DNA from: DAIPXZ01 sp036782995
Lineage (GTDB): Bacteria > Bacillota > Clostridia > Saccharofermentanales > Saccharofermentanaceae
DNA: 16,822 nucleotides
Assembly (NCBI GenBank): GCA_036782995.1
Contig: DAIPXZ010000022.1
Location: forward strand, 1 to 16,822
Reading direction: 5' to 3'
The position numbers and the translations under genes are program-made. Position 1 is the stretch's first letter, and every line of letters starts with the position of its first letter. Shown here in pieces: positions 1-7,062 of the stretch. The notes beneath the pieces were generated by a model that saw only the letters and a list, made by a program, of their open reading frames with translations, ran no database searches and was not told the DNA's origin.

Positions 1-270
1 ACTTCTCGCATAGGGAAAGCAGAGTTTTTACTTAGCATGGGCGCCTTGGTCGTCGGTTTGCTTTTATGCTACGCGACCGGGACCATATGGTTTGCATTTG
101 GATATAGCCAAAAAGGAATCGCCGCCATCGGAAGTGCTATTTCCATATGCGTGATTCCCTTTATTGTGCCTGATTTAATCAAGCTCGCCGTCGCTCAGGT
201 GATATGTACCATCACGCGGCCCTATTTTATGCGTTTACAAGAAAGACCGAAGACGCGAAGCAAGCATTAA
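1..270 (+). CDS. bioY: BioY family biotin transporter, C-terminal part
   Basis: The reading frame is open from the first base of the window and ends at TAA (268-270), so this is the last 89 residues of a gene that begins upstream. BioY is the substrate-binding membrane (S) component of biotin ECF transporters, acting in the cytoplasmic membrane. The visible part fits the BioY C-terminus: a helix around MGALVVGLLLCYATGTIWF, a short loop, then a second helix containing the characteristic stretch SICVIPFIVPDLIKLAVA, and a basic cytoplasmic end. An ATG at position 37 is internal to the domain and is not expected to be the real start. The gene converges on hisB, and the two stop codons overlap by four bases. 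Family assignment rests on motif recall from the C-terminal third only, so another ECF S-component is possible but less likely. Confidence 0.72.
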   Translation, partial: TSRIGKAEFLLSMGALVVGLLLCYATGTIWFAFGYSQKGIAAIGSAISICVIPFIVPDLIKLAVAQVICTITRPYFMRLQERPKTRSKH

Positions 271-860
271 AGCATACCCTTTGTCGACGGAATGCTGTCA
301 GCAAAGCGTGTGTCCACGGCGACTGCCATACGAAGTGCGCGTGCAAATGCCTTAAACATCGCTTCAATCTTGTGGTGGTCATTCGTTCCGTACGGCACAG
401 CTAAGTGGAGTGTAATACCCGCATTAAAAGACACCGCGCGGAAGAATTCTTCAACTAGCTCCGTCGCGAATTCACCACATTTTTCAGATGTAAAAGAAGT
501 ATTCATTACGAGAAAAGGACGTCCCGAAATATCGAGCGCGCATGTCGCCAAGGTCTCATCCATCGGAATGGTTGCATTTCCATAACGGCAAATGCCACGC
601 TTATCCCCGAGTGCCTCACCAATCATTTTGCCAAGCACGATGCCGATATCTTCCACCGTGTGATGACCGTCGACACGAAGATCGCCAACGGCTTTTACGG
701 TCAAATCAAAACCGCCATGACGTGTAAACAAATCCAGCATGTGGTCGAAAAAACCGATGCCTGTATCGATGTTGGACTCGCCGTTACCATCCAGGCAAAT
801 CGTCGCATTAATCTTCGTTTCCTTCGTATCGCGTTCCAGCGTTGCGGTTCTCGTGCTCAT
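267..860 (-). CDS. hisB: Imidazoleglycerol-phosphate dehydratase (HisB)
   Basis: This 197-residue protein is the monofunctional dehydratase that converts imidazoleglycerol phosphate to imidazole-acetol phosphate in histidine synthesis, in the cytoplasm. It has the normal length of the stand-alone enzyme, without the phosphatase domain of the enterobacterial fusion. The paired metal-binding motifs are intact: FFDHMLDLFTRHGGFDL (H40, H48), DGHHTVEDIG (H66, H67, E70) and DHHKIEAMFKAFARAL (H162, H163, E166). Two Mn ions are bound by such residues in the family. The ATG start overlaps the hisC stop in an ATGA arrangement, and GGAGG lies six bases upstream, inside the end of hisC, so translation is probably coupled. 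It is the last gene of the local his operon. Confidence 0.97.
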   Translation of the reverse strand: MSTRTATLERDTKETKINATICLDGNGESNIDTGIGFFDHMLDLFTRHGGFDLTVKAVGDLRVDGHHTVEDIGIVLGKMIGEALGDKRGICRYGNATIPMDETLATCALDISGRPFLVMNTSFTSEKCGEFATELVEEFFRAVSFNAGITLHLAVPYGTNDHHKIEAMFKAFARALRMAVAVDTRFADSIPSTKGML

Positions 861-1936
861 TTCATTCCTCCCATTATGCTGTCGATTGCCTCGAACAGCT
901 TGTCCATCTCCTCATCCGTGCCAATCGTAATGCGCAAAAACGCATTGATTCTCGGCTTGTTAAAATACCTAACCAGTATACCCTTCTCACGAAGCTTTGT
1001 GTAGAGCGTCTCCGCGGCTATCGTCGTCGGCTTCGCAAAAAGGAAATTCGTTTTCGACTCCAACACTTCAAAACCACGTGCGCGCAAGGTCGCAATCGAA
1101 CGTTCCCTCGTCGTCATAATTGCCGAGCAATTTTTCTGACACCAATCCACATCCGAAACCGCTAATGCGCCAATCCTTTGTGCAACCGCATCGACAGGAT
1201 ATGAATTAAACGAATCCCGAATACGACAAAGTCCATCAATCAGCTCCGGCGCACCAACGGCATATCCCAAACGAATTCCCGCCAGCGAGTGCGACTTAGA
1301 TAATGTTCCCACAATCAACAAATTCGGATATTGCGGCAAAAGCGCCCGTGCCGACTCACAGCCGAACGCCACGTACGCCTCATCCACCAATACCACATGA
1401 TCCGGATGCGCCTTCACAATGCGCTCAATCTCCGAAAGCGGCAGAGCCAAGCTCGTCGGTGCATTCGGATTGGCAATCGCAACCCCGCCCGCCGGTTGTA
1501 AAAACGCGTCCACGTCCACTGAAAAGTCCGCCATCAGCGGTATCTTCTTAATTGGCACATCATAAAGCTTCGCGTACACCGGATAGAAGCTATACGAAAT
1601 ATCCGGCACCAAAATCGGTGCGGCATCCTTTCCCTGCTCGAAAAAAGCCTCAAAGCTCAGCGCCAGCACCTCATCCGAACCATTACCGCAAAAAACATTC
1701 TCCTTCGAGACGCCAAAACACGTCGCAAACTCCTTGCGCACAATTTCGCTTTGTGGGTCAGGATAAAGACGCAAAACCTCCGGATCAAATCTTTCCAATT
1801 GCTCCTTAATCAACGGCGACGGCGCATACGGATTCTCATTCGTATTCAGCTTAATCACGCGCGTTCCCGGCTTTGGCTGCTCCCCTGCCACATAAGGCTC
1901 GATATTTCTCGTTTTCTCATTCCAAAACTTGCTCAT
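857..1936 (-). CDS. hisC: Histidinol-phosphate aminotransferase (HisC)
   Basis: This 359-residue fold-type I PLP enzyme transfers an amino group from glutamate to imidazole-acetol phosphate, giving histidinol phosphate. Visible marks are the N-terminal substrate segment KLNTNENPYAPSP (from about residue 29), GNGSDEVL near 84, NPNAPTS near 156, VDEAYVAF with the PLP-nitrogen aspartate D185, and the Schiff-base lysine K214 in GTLSKSHSLAGIRLGYAVG. The C-terminal LREKGILVRYF motif and an arginine in FLRITIG close the active site. The start ATG follows GGGGG by four bases. The gene follows hisD after a 72-base spacer that can form two hairpins. It could act on other aromatic substrates, but the operon context argues for histidine synthesis. 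Confidence 0.96.
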   Translation of the reverse strand: MSKFWNEKTRNIEPYVAGEQPKPGTRVIKLNTNENPYAPSPLIKEQLERFDPEVLRLYPDPQSEIVRKEFATCFGVSKENVFCGNGSDEVLALSFEAFFEQGKDAAPILVPDISYSFYPVYAKLYDVPIKKIPLMADFSVDVDAFLQPAGGVAIANPNAPTSLALPLSEIERIVKAHPDHVVLVDEAYVAFGCESARALLPQYPNLLIVGTLSKSHSLAGIRLGYAVGAPELIDGLCRIRDSFNSYPVDAVAQRIGALAVSDVDWCQKNCSAIMTTRERSIATLRARGFEVLESKTNFLFAKPTTIAAETLYTKLREKGILVRYFNKPRINAFLRITIGTDEEMDKLFEAIDSIMGGMK

Positions 1937-1944
1937 ATAACCCC

Positions 1945-1995
1945 CGATTCACTTGCGAATCGCAACCGTCACACAATGCGGATTCACCTCCGCAT
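1945..1995 (-). repeat. Two short hairpins in the hisD-hisC spacer
   Basis: In the 72-base gap between hisD and hisC the leftward transcript can form two perfect stem-loops. The first, at 1976-1995, has a 7 bp stem ATGCGGA/TCCGCAT with a 6-base loop GGTGAA. The second, at 1945-1962, has a 6 bp stem CGATTC/GAATCG with a 6-base loop. Both carry a GTGAATC string at the loop and right arm. No U-run follows, so they do not look like terminators. They could slow RNase decay or mark an endonuclease processing point that lets hisC-hisB be expressed at a different level from hisZGD. This role is inference. Confidence 0.4.
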
Positions 1996-2008
1996 CGCTT
2001 ACTCATTC

Positions 2009-3307
2009 TTATTCTTCAAATCTGACTCTGACAGCCGATGCGTGGCATTCCAAGCCCTCCGCGTCCGCAAAGCCTGCAACCGACTGGTAGCAACCCTTCA
2101 AATCTTCTTCGGTATAACGAAGAACACTCATCTTCTTTACAAAATCACCCGTATTCAACGGCGAGAAAAAACGTGCCGTTCCTGAAGTCGGAAGAGTGTG
2201 GTTCGGTCCGGCAAAATAATCGCCGAGTGGCTCCGGTGTGTAATTTCCGACAAACACAGCGCCCGCGTTCTTCAGCTGCTGCAAGAGCACATCCGGCTCA
2301 TTCACGCAAAGCTCGATGTGCTCCGGTGCCAGCTCCTCACTAAACGCCAATGCCGTATCTAAATCATCGACCACGATAATCGCGCAATAATTCGCCAAGG
2401 ACTTCTCCAAAATACTCTTACGAAGACTCTTTTCCGAACGTCTGTCCACCGCTTCTTCGACCTTCGCCGCCAATGCACTGCTCGTCGTCAAAAGAATCGC
2501 AGAAGCCAACACATCGTGCTCCGCTTGTGAAAGCATATCAGCCGCCACAAATTCCGCGTTCGCACTCTCGTCAGCGATAATCAATATCTCACTCGGTCCG
2601 GCAAACATGTCGATGTCCACCATCCCATACACCAAGCGCTTCGCCGTATTCACGTATATGTTCCCCGGCCCGCAAATCTTATCCACACGCGGGATGGAAG
2701 GGGTGCCGCAGGCCATCGCCACGATGGCCTGCGCTCCGCCGACTTTGTATATTTCGTCCGCCCCGGCGATTGACGCCGCGGCTAGGATTACAGGCGCGAT
2801 TGTTCCGTCGGCGCGTGGCGGCGTGCAAAGCACGACGCGCGGCACCCCGGCAGCCTTGGCGGGTATGACGTTCATGAGTACCGTCGAAGGGAGTGGGGCT
2901 GTACCGCCTGGTACGTACACACCGGCGACGGAAATCGGACGCACACGCATCCCGATTTCGGAGCCTTTGCCTACTTGCATCACGAACCCGTCTTCTCTTT
3001 GTTTCTCATGAAAGGCCATGATATTGTTCTTTGCCTCTTGGATAATCGAAATCAGCTTCGGGTCAATAGACGCCATCGCATCGGCGATTTCCTTTTCAGT
3101 GACACGAACATTTTGTGCATTGATATCCGCCTTGTCGAACCTTTTCGTATATTCGAACACCGCCTCATCCTTGCGCGTGCGAATATCAGAAAGAATGCCG
3201 CTCACCGTATCAATAATCGGTCCTAGCTCCATTTTTCCGCGCATACCGAGCGCTTCACAAACCGACATCAGTTCTTCTTTTTTTGCATTCATCACTTTGC
3301 ATTTCAT
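2009..3307 (-). CDS. hisD: Histidinol dehydrogenase (HisD)
   Basis: This 432-residue zinc enzyme carries out the last two steps of histidine synthesis, oxidising L-histidinol to L-histidine with NAD. The family motifs are all present: YVPGGTAPLPSTVLMN (131-146), CGPGNIYVNTAKR (212-224), DMFAGPSEILIIAD (233-246), LSQAEHD (259-265), APEHIEL (327-333) and GDYFAGPNHTLPT. The expected zinc ligands correspond to Q261, H264, D363 and H422, and the acid/base pair to E329/H330. The ATG start follows GAGG by nine bases. The gene lies 13 bases after hisG. Codons for residues about 123-204 (2695-2940) are markedly more GC-rich than the rest of the gene, but the protein sequence there is fully conserved and in frame. 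Confidence 0.97.
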   Translation of the reverse strand: MKCKVMNAKKEELMSVCEALGMRGKMELGPIIDTVSGILSDIRTRKDEAVFEYTKRFDKADINAQNVRVTEKEIADAMASIDPKLISIIQEAKNNIMAFHEKQREDGFVMQVGKGSEIGMRVRPISVAGVYVPGGTAPLPSTVLMNVIPAKAAGVPRVVLCTPPRADGTIAPVILAAASIAGADEIYKVGGAQAIVAMACGTPSIPRVDKICGPGNIYVNTAKRLVYGMVDIDMFAGPSEILIIADESANAEFVAADMLSQAEHDVLASAILLTTSSALAAKVEEAVDRRSEKSLRKSILEKSLANYCAIIVVDDLDTALAFSEELAPEHIELCVNEPDVLLQQLKNAGAVFVGNYTPEPLGDYFAGPNHTLPTSGTARFFSPLNTGDFVKKMSVLRYTEEDLKGCYQSVAGFADAEGLECHASAVRVRFEE

Positions 3308-3320
3308 TTTCTGTTACCTC

Positions 3321-3980
3321 TTATCCCTTGACGGCCTGTGCCTGATTCTTTTTGTCGACCTCCAAACGGAGTGCGTCGAGCATCGGCACGATTTCCTTGG
3401 CCTTCATTTTCATCGAAACACGATTTACGACAACACGAGCGCTGATGTCAGCAACCACTTCCAGCACATCGAGACCGTTTTCCTTCAAGGTACGACCCGA
3501 CTCGACTATGTCCACGATTACTTCGGCAAGTCCAATCAGCGGTGCCAGCTCAACGGAGCCATTCAACTTAATGATTTCAACGCTTTCACGTTTAGTGCCT
3601 TCAAAATACGCACGAGTGATATTCGGATACTTCGAAGCCACACGTTTATTCGGTATTTGATCGAGCTTGCCCTTCAATGCAACAGGGCCACATACGCACA
3701 TGCGGCAAGCACCGAAGCCCAAGTCGATGACCTCATAAAGATTTCTGCCCTCTTCGAGCAATGTGTCTTTGCCGACCACACCAATATCGGCGGCGCCGTA
3801 TTCAACATATGTCGGCACATCGGCAGGCTTTGCCATGATAAATCGCAATCCCGTCTTTTCGTCCTCAAGAATTAACTTGCGAGATTCCTCTCGTCCGGCA
3901 CTGACGTCATAACCGGCAGCCTCGAGAAGATCCAGTGCCTTCTCGGCCAACCGTCCTTTTGATAATGCAATGGTAATCAT
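3321..3980 (-). CDS. hisG: ATP phosphoribosyltransferase, short form (HisG)
   Basis: This 219-residue catalytic subunit condenses ATP and PRPP in the first committed step of histidine synthesis. It is the short form, lacking the C-terminal regulatory ACT-like domain, and so needs HisZ, which is encoded directly upstream. Visible marks are the N-terminal ITIALSKGRL, the ADIGVVGKDTL segment near residue 64, and the PRPP-binding loop VDIVESGRTLKENGL around residues 157-171. The ATG follows AAGGATGG by seven bases. The spacer to hisZ is 67 bases and AT-rich with no clear terminator. Feedback inhibition by histidine is expected to act on the HisG-HisZ hetero-octamer, as known for this class. Confidence 0.97.
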   Translation of the reverse strand: MITIALSKGRLAEKALDLLEAAGYDVSAGREESRKLILEDEKTGLRFIMAKPADVPTYVEYGAADIGVVGKDTLLEEGRNLYEVIDLGFGACRMCVCGPVALKGKLDQIPNKRVASKYPNITRAYFEGTKRESVEIIKLNGSVELAPLIGLAEVIVDIVESGRTLKENGLDVLEVVADISARVVVNRVSMKMKAKEIVPMLDALRLEVDKKNQAQAVKG

Positions 3981-4047
3981 ATATATTCCATCCTTTTCAA
4001 TCTGAATAATCGTTGAAATCGAGTGTTTGGGATTTCTCGCTTATATA

Positions 4048-5238
4048 TTACTTATTATTAGTAAGATAAACCACTTGGCCAATCTCGTGTTCGTCTGCGA
4101 ATGCTTCGAGGGCATCCTCTGATAAGCCTTCCGTATCGACAATAACGGAGAGTCCCGTTTCACGCAGTGATTTTGCGGCGGCAAAAGCGGCTTTACGCAT
4201 ACCGGCCTCATTTTCATATCCGACAACCGCATCAATGGCAACCGTCGATGTGCGTTTCCCTTGGCGACGAAGTGCCGTCAATGCGAGGCTGATACCTAAG
4301 GAAAAACCGACCGCGGACAAATCACGTCCGAAATGGCTGACCACCTTGTTATAGCGTCCGCCCGAAAGAATCGGGAAGCCGAGTTCATAGGTAAAGCCTT
4401 TGAAAATCATGCCAGTGTAGTAATCGAGCCCGCGCACCATGCCGAGATCAATTGATACATATTGGAGCAGCTCATAATCTTCAAGGATATCCAGTATCAT
4501 CGTAAGATTTTCAAGCGCCTTCTTTGAGGTCTCATTATGAACCCGCGTGGCAAAGGTTTTAATCGTGTCGTACGTACCGAATAACTTCGGCATCATGGAG
4601 AGAATTTCCTTCGCTTCGGCAGAAAGACCTTCGGTCGTCGCAATACGATCCATAAGGACGACATCCTTTTGATCAATAGCATTGGCGAGCTTCGCCGCGA
4701 CGTCAGCAGATATGCCCCATTCTTCCGTAAGACCACGGAAAAATTCCACCTGACCAATTGAGACCTGTAGGTCTTCTATGCCTGCTTCGCGAGCAGATTC
4801 AATCGCAAGACGTATCACTTCTGCATCCGCGGATGCGCTGTCCACGCCCAAAAGCTCAACACCAGCCTGTGAAAACTCTCTTTGCTTACCGCCGCCTGAT
4901 TCACGGAAACGGTACATGTTTTCTACATATGAATAACGAAGCGGTGGTTTCTCATCCTTGCCCAGCGTCGCGGCCAAACGTGCCACCGGCACTGTGCCGT
5001 CATAACGCAACGCCAAAATGCGTCCCGCTTGATCCATAAATTTATACATATCTTCAGCCGCTACAAATTCACCGCTTTCGTATACATCATAATATTCGAT
5101 ACCGGGAGTCTCGACCTCGAAATAGCCGTTGCTTTTGAAAAGCGCGCGGACCTTAGATTCCATTAATCTCTTTTCAGCACAATCCGACGGTAAAACATCG
5201 CATACTCCGTCCGGTGTGTGGAAACGATAATTGCCCAT
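4048..5238 (-). CDS. hisZ: ATP phosphoribosyltransferase regulatory subunit (HisZ)
   Basis: This 396-residue protein is a paralogue of the histidyl-tRNA synthetase catalytic core that activates short-form HisG and lets it sense histidine. It starts with FHTPDGVCDVLPSDCAEK, as HisZ proteins do. Residues 77-85 hold LRYDGTVPVAR-type motif 1/2 elements, LRYSYVENMYRFRE is near residue 100, REFSQAGVELLG is near 120, and VRGLDYYTG near 268 is the retained HisRS-like signature. The length is shorter than HisRS and the C-terminal anticodon-binding domain is reduced, which together with the neighbouring short hisG favours HisZ over HisS. The ATG follows AGAGG by six bases. It is the first gene of the operon, with a leader of about 80 bases. 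Confidence 0.94.
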   Translation of the reverse strand: MGNYRFHTPDGVCDVLPSDCAEKRLMESKVRALFKSNGYFEVETPGIEYYDVYESGEFVAAEDMYKFMDQAGRILALRYDGTVPVARLAATLGKDEKPPLRYSYVENMYRFRESGGGKQREFSQAGVELLGVDSASADAEVIRLAIESAREAGIEDLQVSIGQVEFFRGLTEEWGISADVAAKLANAIDQKDVVLMDRIATTEGLSAEAKEILSMMPKLFGTYDTIKTFATRVHNETSKKALENLTMILDILEDYELLQYVSIDLGMVRGLDYYTGMIFKGFTYELGFPILSGGRYNKVVSHFGRDLSAVGFSLGISLALTALRRQGKRTSTVAIDAVVGYENEAGMRKAAFAAAKSLRETGLSVIVDTEGLSEDALEAFADEHEIGQVVYLTNNK

Positions 5239-5274
5239 GATGAACCTCTTTCCTGTTGGATTCTAGATTGTTGT

Positions 5275-5314
5275 CTTTATTGCTTTACTTCGGTAAAGTG
5301 GTAAAGCGATAAAG
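5275..5314 (-). promoter_or_regulatory. Repeat/hairpin element in the his operon leader (candidate operator or attenuating structure)
   Basis: Read on the plus strand, this stretch holds the tandem string GGTAAAGT, GGTAAAGC, GATAAAGT, preceded by the inverted copies CTTTATT and GCTTTACT. It can fold two ways. A long stem uses CTTTAT and GCTTTAC (5275-5280, 5282-5288) with GTAAAGC and ATAAAG (5301-5307, 5309-5314). A compact hairpin uses CTTTAC (5283-5288) with GTAAAG (5293-5298) around a 4-base loop. It begins about five bases after the predicted transcription start, so it could be a DNA operator for a dimeric repressor or an mRNA switch. The leader is too short for a T-box. No peptide-coding leader with histidine codons is visible. 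Confidence 0.5.
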
Positions 5315-5325
5315 TCAATACGTGT

Positions 5326-5354
5326 ATAATAATCACTTACGTGGAGTTTGTCAA
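5326..5354 (-). promoter_or_regulatory. Sigma-A promoter of the his operon
   Basis: The minus strand carries a consensus -35 TTGACA (5349-5354), a 17-base spacer, and -10 TATTAT (5326-5331). Predicted transcription starts near 5319, about 80 bases before the hisZ ATG. The -35 box lies only about 14 bases beyond the stop codon of the upstream leftward gene, with no terminator between them, so read-through from that gene into his is possible. Confidence 0.75.
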
Positions 5355-5367
5355 TCAATCAGACGAC

Positions 5368-6060
5368 TCAATTCGCGTTTTCGCTATTTTCAATCGTTTT
5401 TCTCTGCATCAGCATTACCTTGTTGTGAACAAATGCCAAAGCCACAGCCAACAACGACTCTGCGATGAGCATAACTACAACGCTGACCGGCCACAAACCG
5501 CCACGGTTGAAGCCATAAAAATCAGGCCATCCACCCTGCGCTTCGCCAACACCGATTGCCATTACGAAATAAATCATTCCGTAAATCACGGTCGGTACGA
5601 GACTTAGCAGAATCGGCGCTCTGCCGAGAAAATGCTCCGTTTCAAAACACAAAAAGGAAATTATTGCCGTCAAGGGACAAATCAAATGCAAAAACAAGCT
5701 CGTCCCCGAAAACACTACATCATATCCCATGGTCGGCCCGAGAAAAAATAGCACGGTAAAAAATGTCACCCCGACCGCCGTCGTGCCAACAAATTTACCG
5801 ATTTCCAGACGAATGGGAAAAGATGATTCTCCCGTTCGTAATCCCCGAATGGCGTATGGAATCAAAAGAAGTGCAAATATGGCGCACAAAATATTGGAAT
5901 CAATCGTAAAATAGCGAAAGCAGGTCACCCCTTGCACGGACATATTGCCGTCCCCGGAATCAACAAAGAATTGAATCACCGAATAAGCTGTCAAAATCAC
6001 AATCGTGAGATTAGCAATGATGGAGAGAATATATCTGGTTTTCAATGATTTTCTATCCAT
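5368..6060 (-). CDS. Pr6Pr-like six-helix membrane protein
   Basis: This 230-residue integral membrane protein has about six hydrophobic segments (residues 9-31, 53-73, 88-108, 118-138, 149-170 and 190-211) and a polar C-terminal end. Conserved-looking pieces match what I recall of Pr6Pr / FAR-17a-AIG1-like proteins in Bacillota: FRYFTIDSNILCAIF after the first loop, HLICPLTAIISFL in helix 4, and a PTVIYGMIY helix followed by a tryptophan/tyrosine-rich loop WPDFYGFNRGG. The function of bacterial members is not known. The ATG follows GGGAGG closely. It is transcribed leftward from its own promoter and ends just before the his promoter, so it may co-transcribe with his, but nothing links it to histidine chemistry. 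Confidence 0.75.
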   Translation of the reverse strand: MDRKSLKTRYILSIIANLTIVILTAYSVIQFFVDSGDGNMSVQGVTCFRYFTIDSNILCAIFALLLIPYAIRGLRTGESSFPIRLEIGKFVGTTAVGVTFFTVLFFLGPTMGYDVVFSGTSLFLHLICPLTAIISFLCFETEHFLGRAPILLSLVPTVIYGMIYFVMAIGVGEAQGGWPDFYGFNRGGLWPVSVVVMLIAESLLAVALAFVHNKVMLMQRKTIENSENAN

Positions 6061-6095
6061 ACCTGCCTCCCGATTCGCATTATTTATCTAAATGA

Positions 6096-6124
6096 AGTAT
6101 ATTAATCGTATTCTAAAAAGTCAA
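6096..6124 (-). promoter_or_regulatory. Promoter of the Pr6Pr-like gene
   Basis: The minus strand shows -35 TTGACT (6119-6124), a 17-base spacer and -10 TATACT (6096-6101), a near-consensus sigma-A promoter. Transcription would start near 6089, giving a leader of about 28 bases. Confidence 0.65.
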
Positions 6125-6211
6125 ACATCTCAAAGCTTGACAGACGGGCATTTCGAGGGCACCATATTTCGGTAACTACAATTCCGTACCAAGCAATGTT
6201 GGGGAGGGTAT

Positions 6212-6502
6212 ATGTTTCTCGATTGGATTATGGATAATCGCATCCTTATATTAATACCTTACGTTATTCTGAATCTCATTTCCTTCAGCCTCTATGGCAT
6301 CGATAAAGCAAAGGCAAAGAAAAAGGCATGGCGAATCTCTGAAAAGACGCTTTTATTGTCCGCCGCCATCTTCGGTGGCATCGGCGCTTTTACAGGTATG
6401 CGCATTTTCCACCATAAAACGCAGCACCTTCAATTTCAAATTCTCGTTCCTCTGTGTACTATCGTTCAAATTGCATTATTGGTCGCATTCTTTGTACTCT
6501 GA
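6212..6502 (+). CDS. DUF1294 family small membrane protein
   Basis: This 96-residue protein fits the DUF1294 family. There is an N-terminal hydrophobic helix (about 10-28), then the family signature YGIDKAKAKKKAWRISE (28-44), a second helix with a GGIGAFTGM turn (about 46-63), the IFHHKT motif (65-70), and a last hydrophobic segment to the C-terminus. Family members are small integral membrane proteins of unknown function. The ATG follows GGGGAGG by about five bases. It is a single gene, divergent from the Pr6Pr-like gene. A good -35 TTGACA is seen at 6137-6142, but no convincing -10 at proper spacing. Confidence 0.88.
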   Translation: MFLDWIMDNRILILIPYVILNLISFSLYGIDKAKAKKKAWRISEKTLLLSAAIFGGIGAFTGMRIFHHKTQHLQFQILVPLCTIVQIALLVAFFVL

Positions 6503-6573
6503 CGTGTCGCACTAAAGCGACCGTTGCGTTTCCTTGGAAGGACCGCGAATTAATTACGAAATGAAGTATGCGA

Positions 6574-6885
6574 TTAGTCCTCTACTTCGTAATCGATACA
6601 GCTACGAGAAGAGCGCACTTCACAAATAAATGCACCGAATGCTTTATGCGCAGGGTGCACCTGATAGGCATCCAAATCAGCCATGCTTTCAAAATCACAA
6701 ATCAATGCAATCTCGTAATTCGTTGGGTCGGCTTCGTCCAGATTAATCACGGCATCTAGCTTCTTTAATGAAGGAATCTTCGCAGGTAATGTATCTAGAA
6801 TTGTCTTCGCCATTACCGCATTTTCTTTTGCAGTTCGGCCATTTGCTTCCGGTAATAGCTTAAACATCACGATGTGTCGAATCAT
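6574..6885 (-). CDS. Dabb (stress-responsive alpha/beta barrel) domain protein
   Basis: This 103-residue protein is a single Dabb domain of the dimeric ferredoxin-like fold. The N-terminal strand MIRHIVMFKL and the later stretch NYEIALICDFESMADLDAYQVHPAHKAF are typical of the family. Here the strand, the helix start and the HPxHK signature with the following residues line the pocket. Bacterial Dabb proteins mostly have no known substrate; some relatives are polyketide cyclases or antibiotic-biosynthesis monooxygenase-like. The ATG follows GGGGGA by seven bases. It is a stand-alone gene whose upstream neighbour ends at a terminator, so it should have its own promoter, though I see only a weak one. 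The reaction remains unknown. Confidence 0.88.
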   Translation of the reverse strand: MIRHIVMFKLLPEANGRTAKENAVMAKTILDTLPAKIPSLKKLDAVINLDEADPTNYEIALICDFESMADLDAYQVHPAHKAFGAFICEVRSSRSCIDYEVED

Positions 6886-7007
6886 AAGAATATCCCCCTT
6901 TACTATTGTTCGTATTGTACGTCATGTCGCATCATTTTTCCAGAAATCTTGCAATTAGCATAGCTTATCCAATTGGTGGAGGATACACCTCTCCCATCGA
7001 ATCACAC

Positions 7008-7039
7008 AAAAAACCCGCGACACTCTCATGTCACGGGTT
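7008..7039 (-). terminator. Rho-independent terminator after the dCMP deaminase gene
   Basis: The leftward transcript forms an 11 bp stem AACCCGTGACA/TGTCGCGGGTT with one G-U pair and a 6-base loop, followed at once by a run of U (complement of the A-run at 7008-7013). It lies 24 bases past the deaminase stop and ends the collagen-like/deaminase unit. Confidence 0.9.
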
Positions 7040-7062
7040 CATTTCATCACTTTTTTTATCAA

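Noticed and set aside
3018..3875. A 285-codon rightward open frame across hisG and the start of hisD
   Set aside because: It lies antisense to two clear enzymes, its protein resembles no family I know, and it lacks a convincing ribosome binding site; it is a shadow of the real genes.
4048..5238. Histidyl-tRNA synthetase (hisS)
   Set aside because: The N-terminus, the shorter length, the reduced C-terminal domain and the adjacent short-form hisG all fit HisZ.
5239..5319. T-box or histidine leader peptide before hisZ
   Set aside because: The predicted leader is about 80 bases, no conserved T-box sequence is seen, and no short frame with a run of histidine codons is present.
6137..6182. Full promoter for the DUF1294 gene
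   Set aside because: TTGACA at 6137-6142 is perfect, but no good -10 lies 16-18 bases away; CATATT at 20 bases is too weak to call.
6553..6593. Imperfect inverted repeat (ATTAC..GAAGTA / TACTTCGTAAT) at the end of the Dabb gene as a terminator
   Set aside because: It overlaps the stop codon, needs a five-base bulge, and has no U-run on either side.
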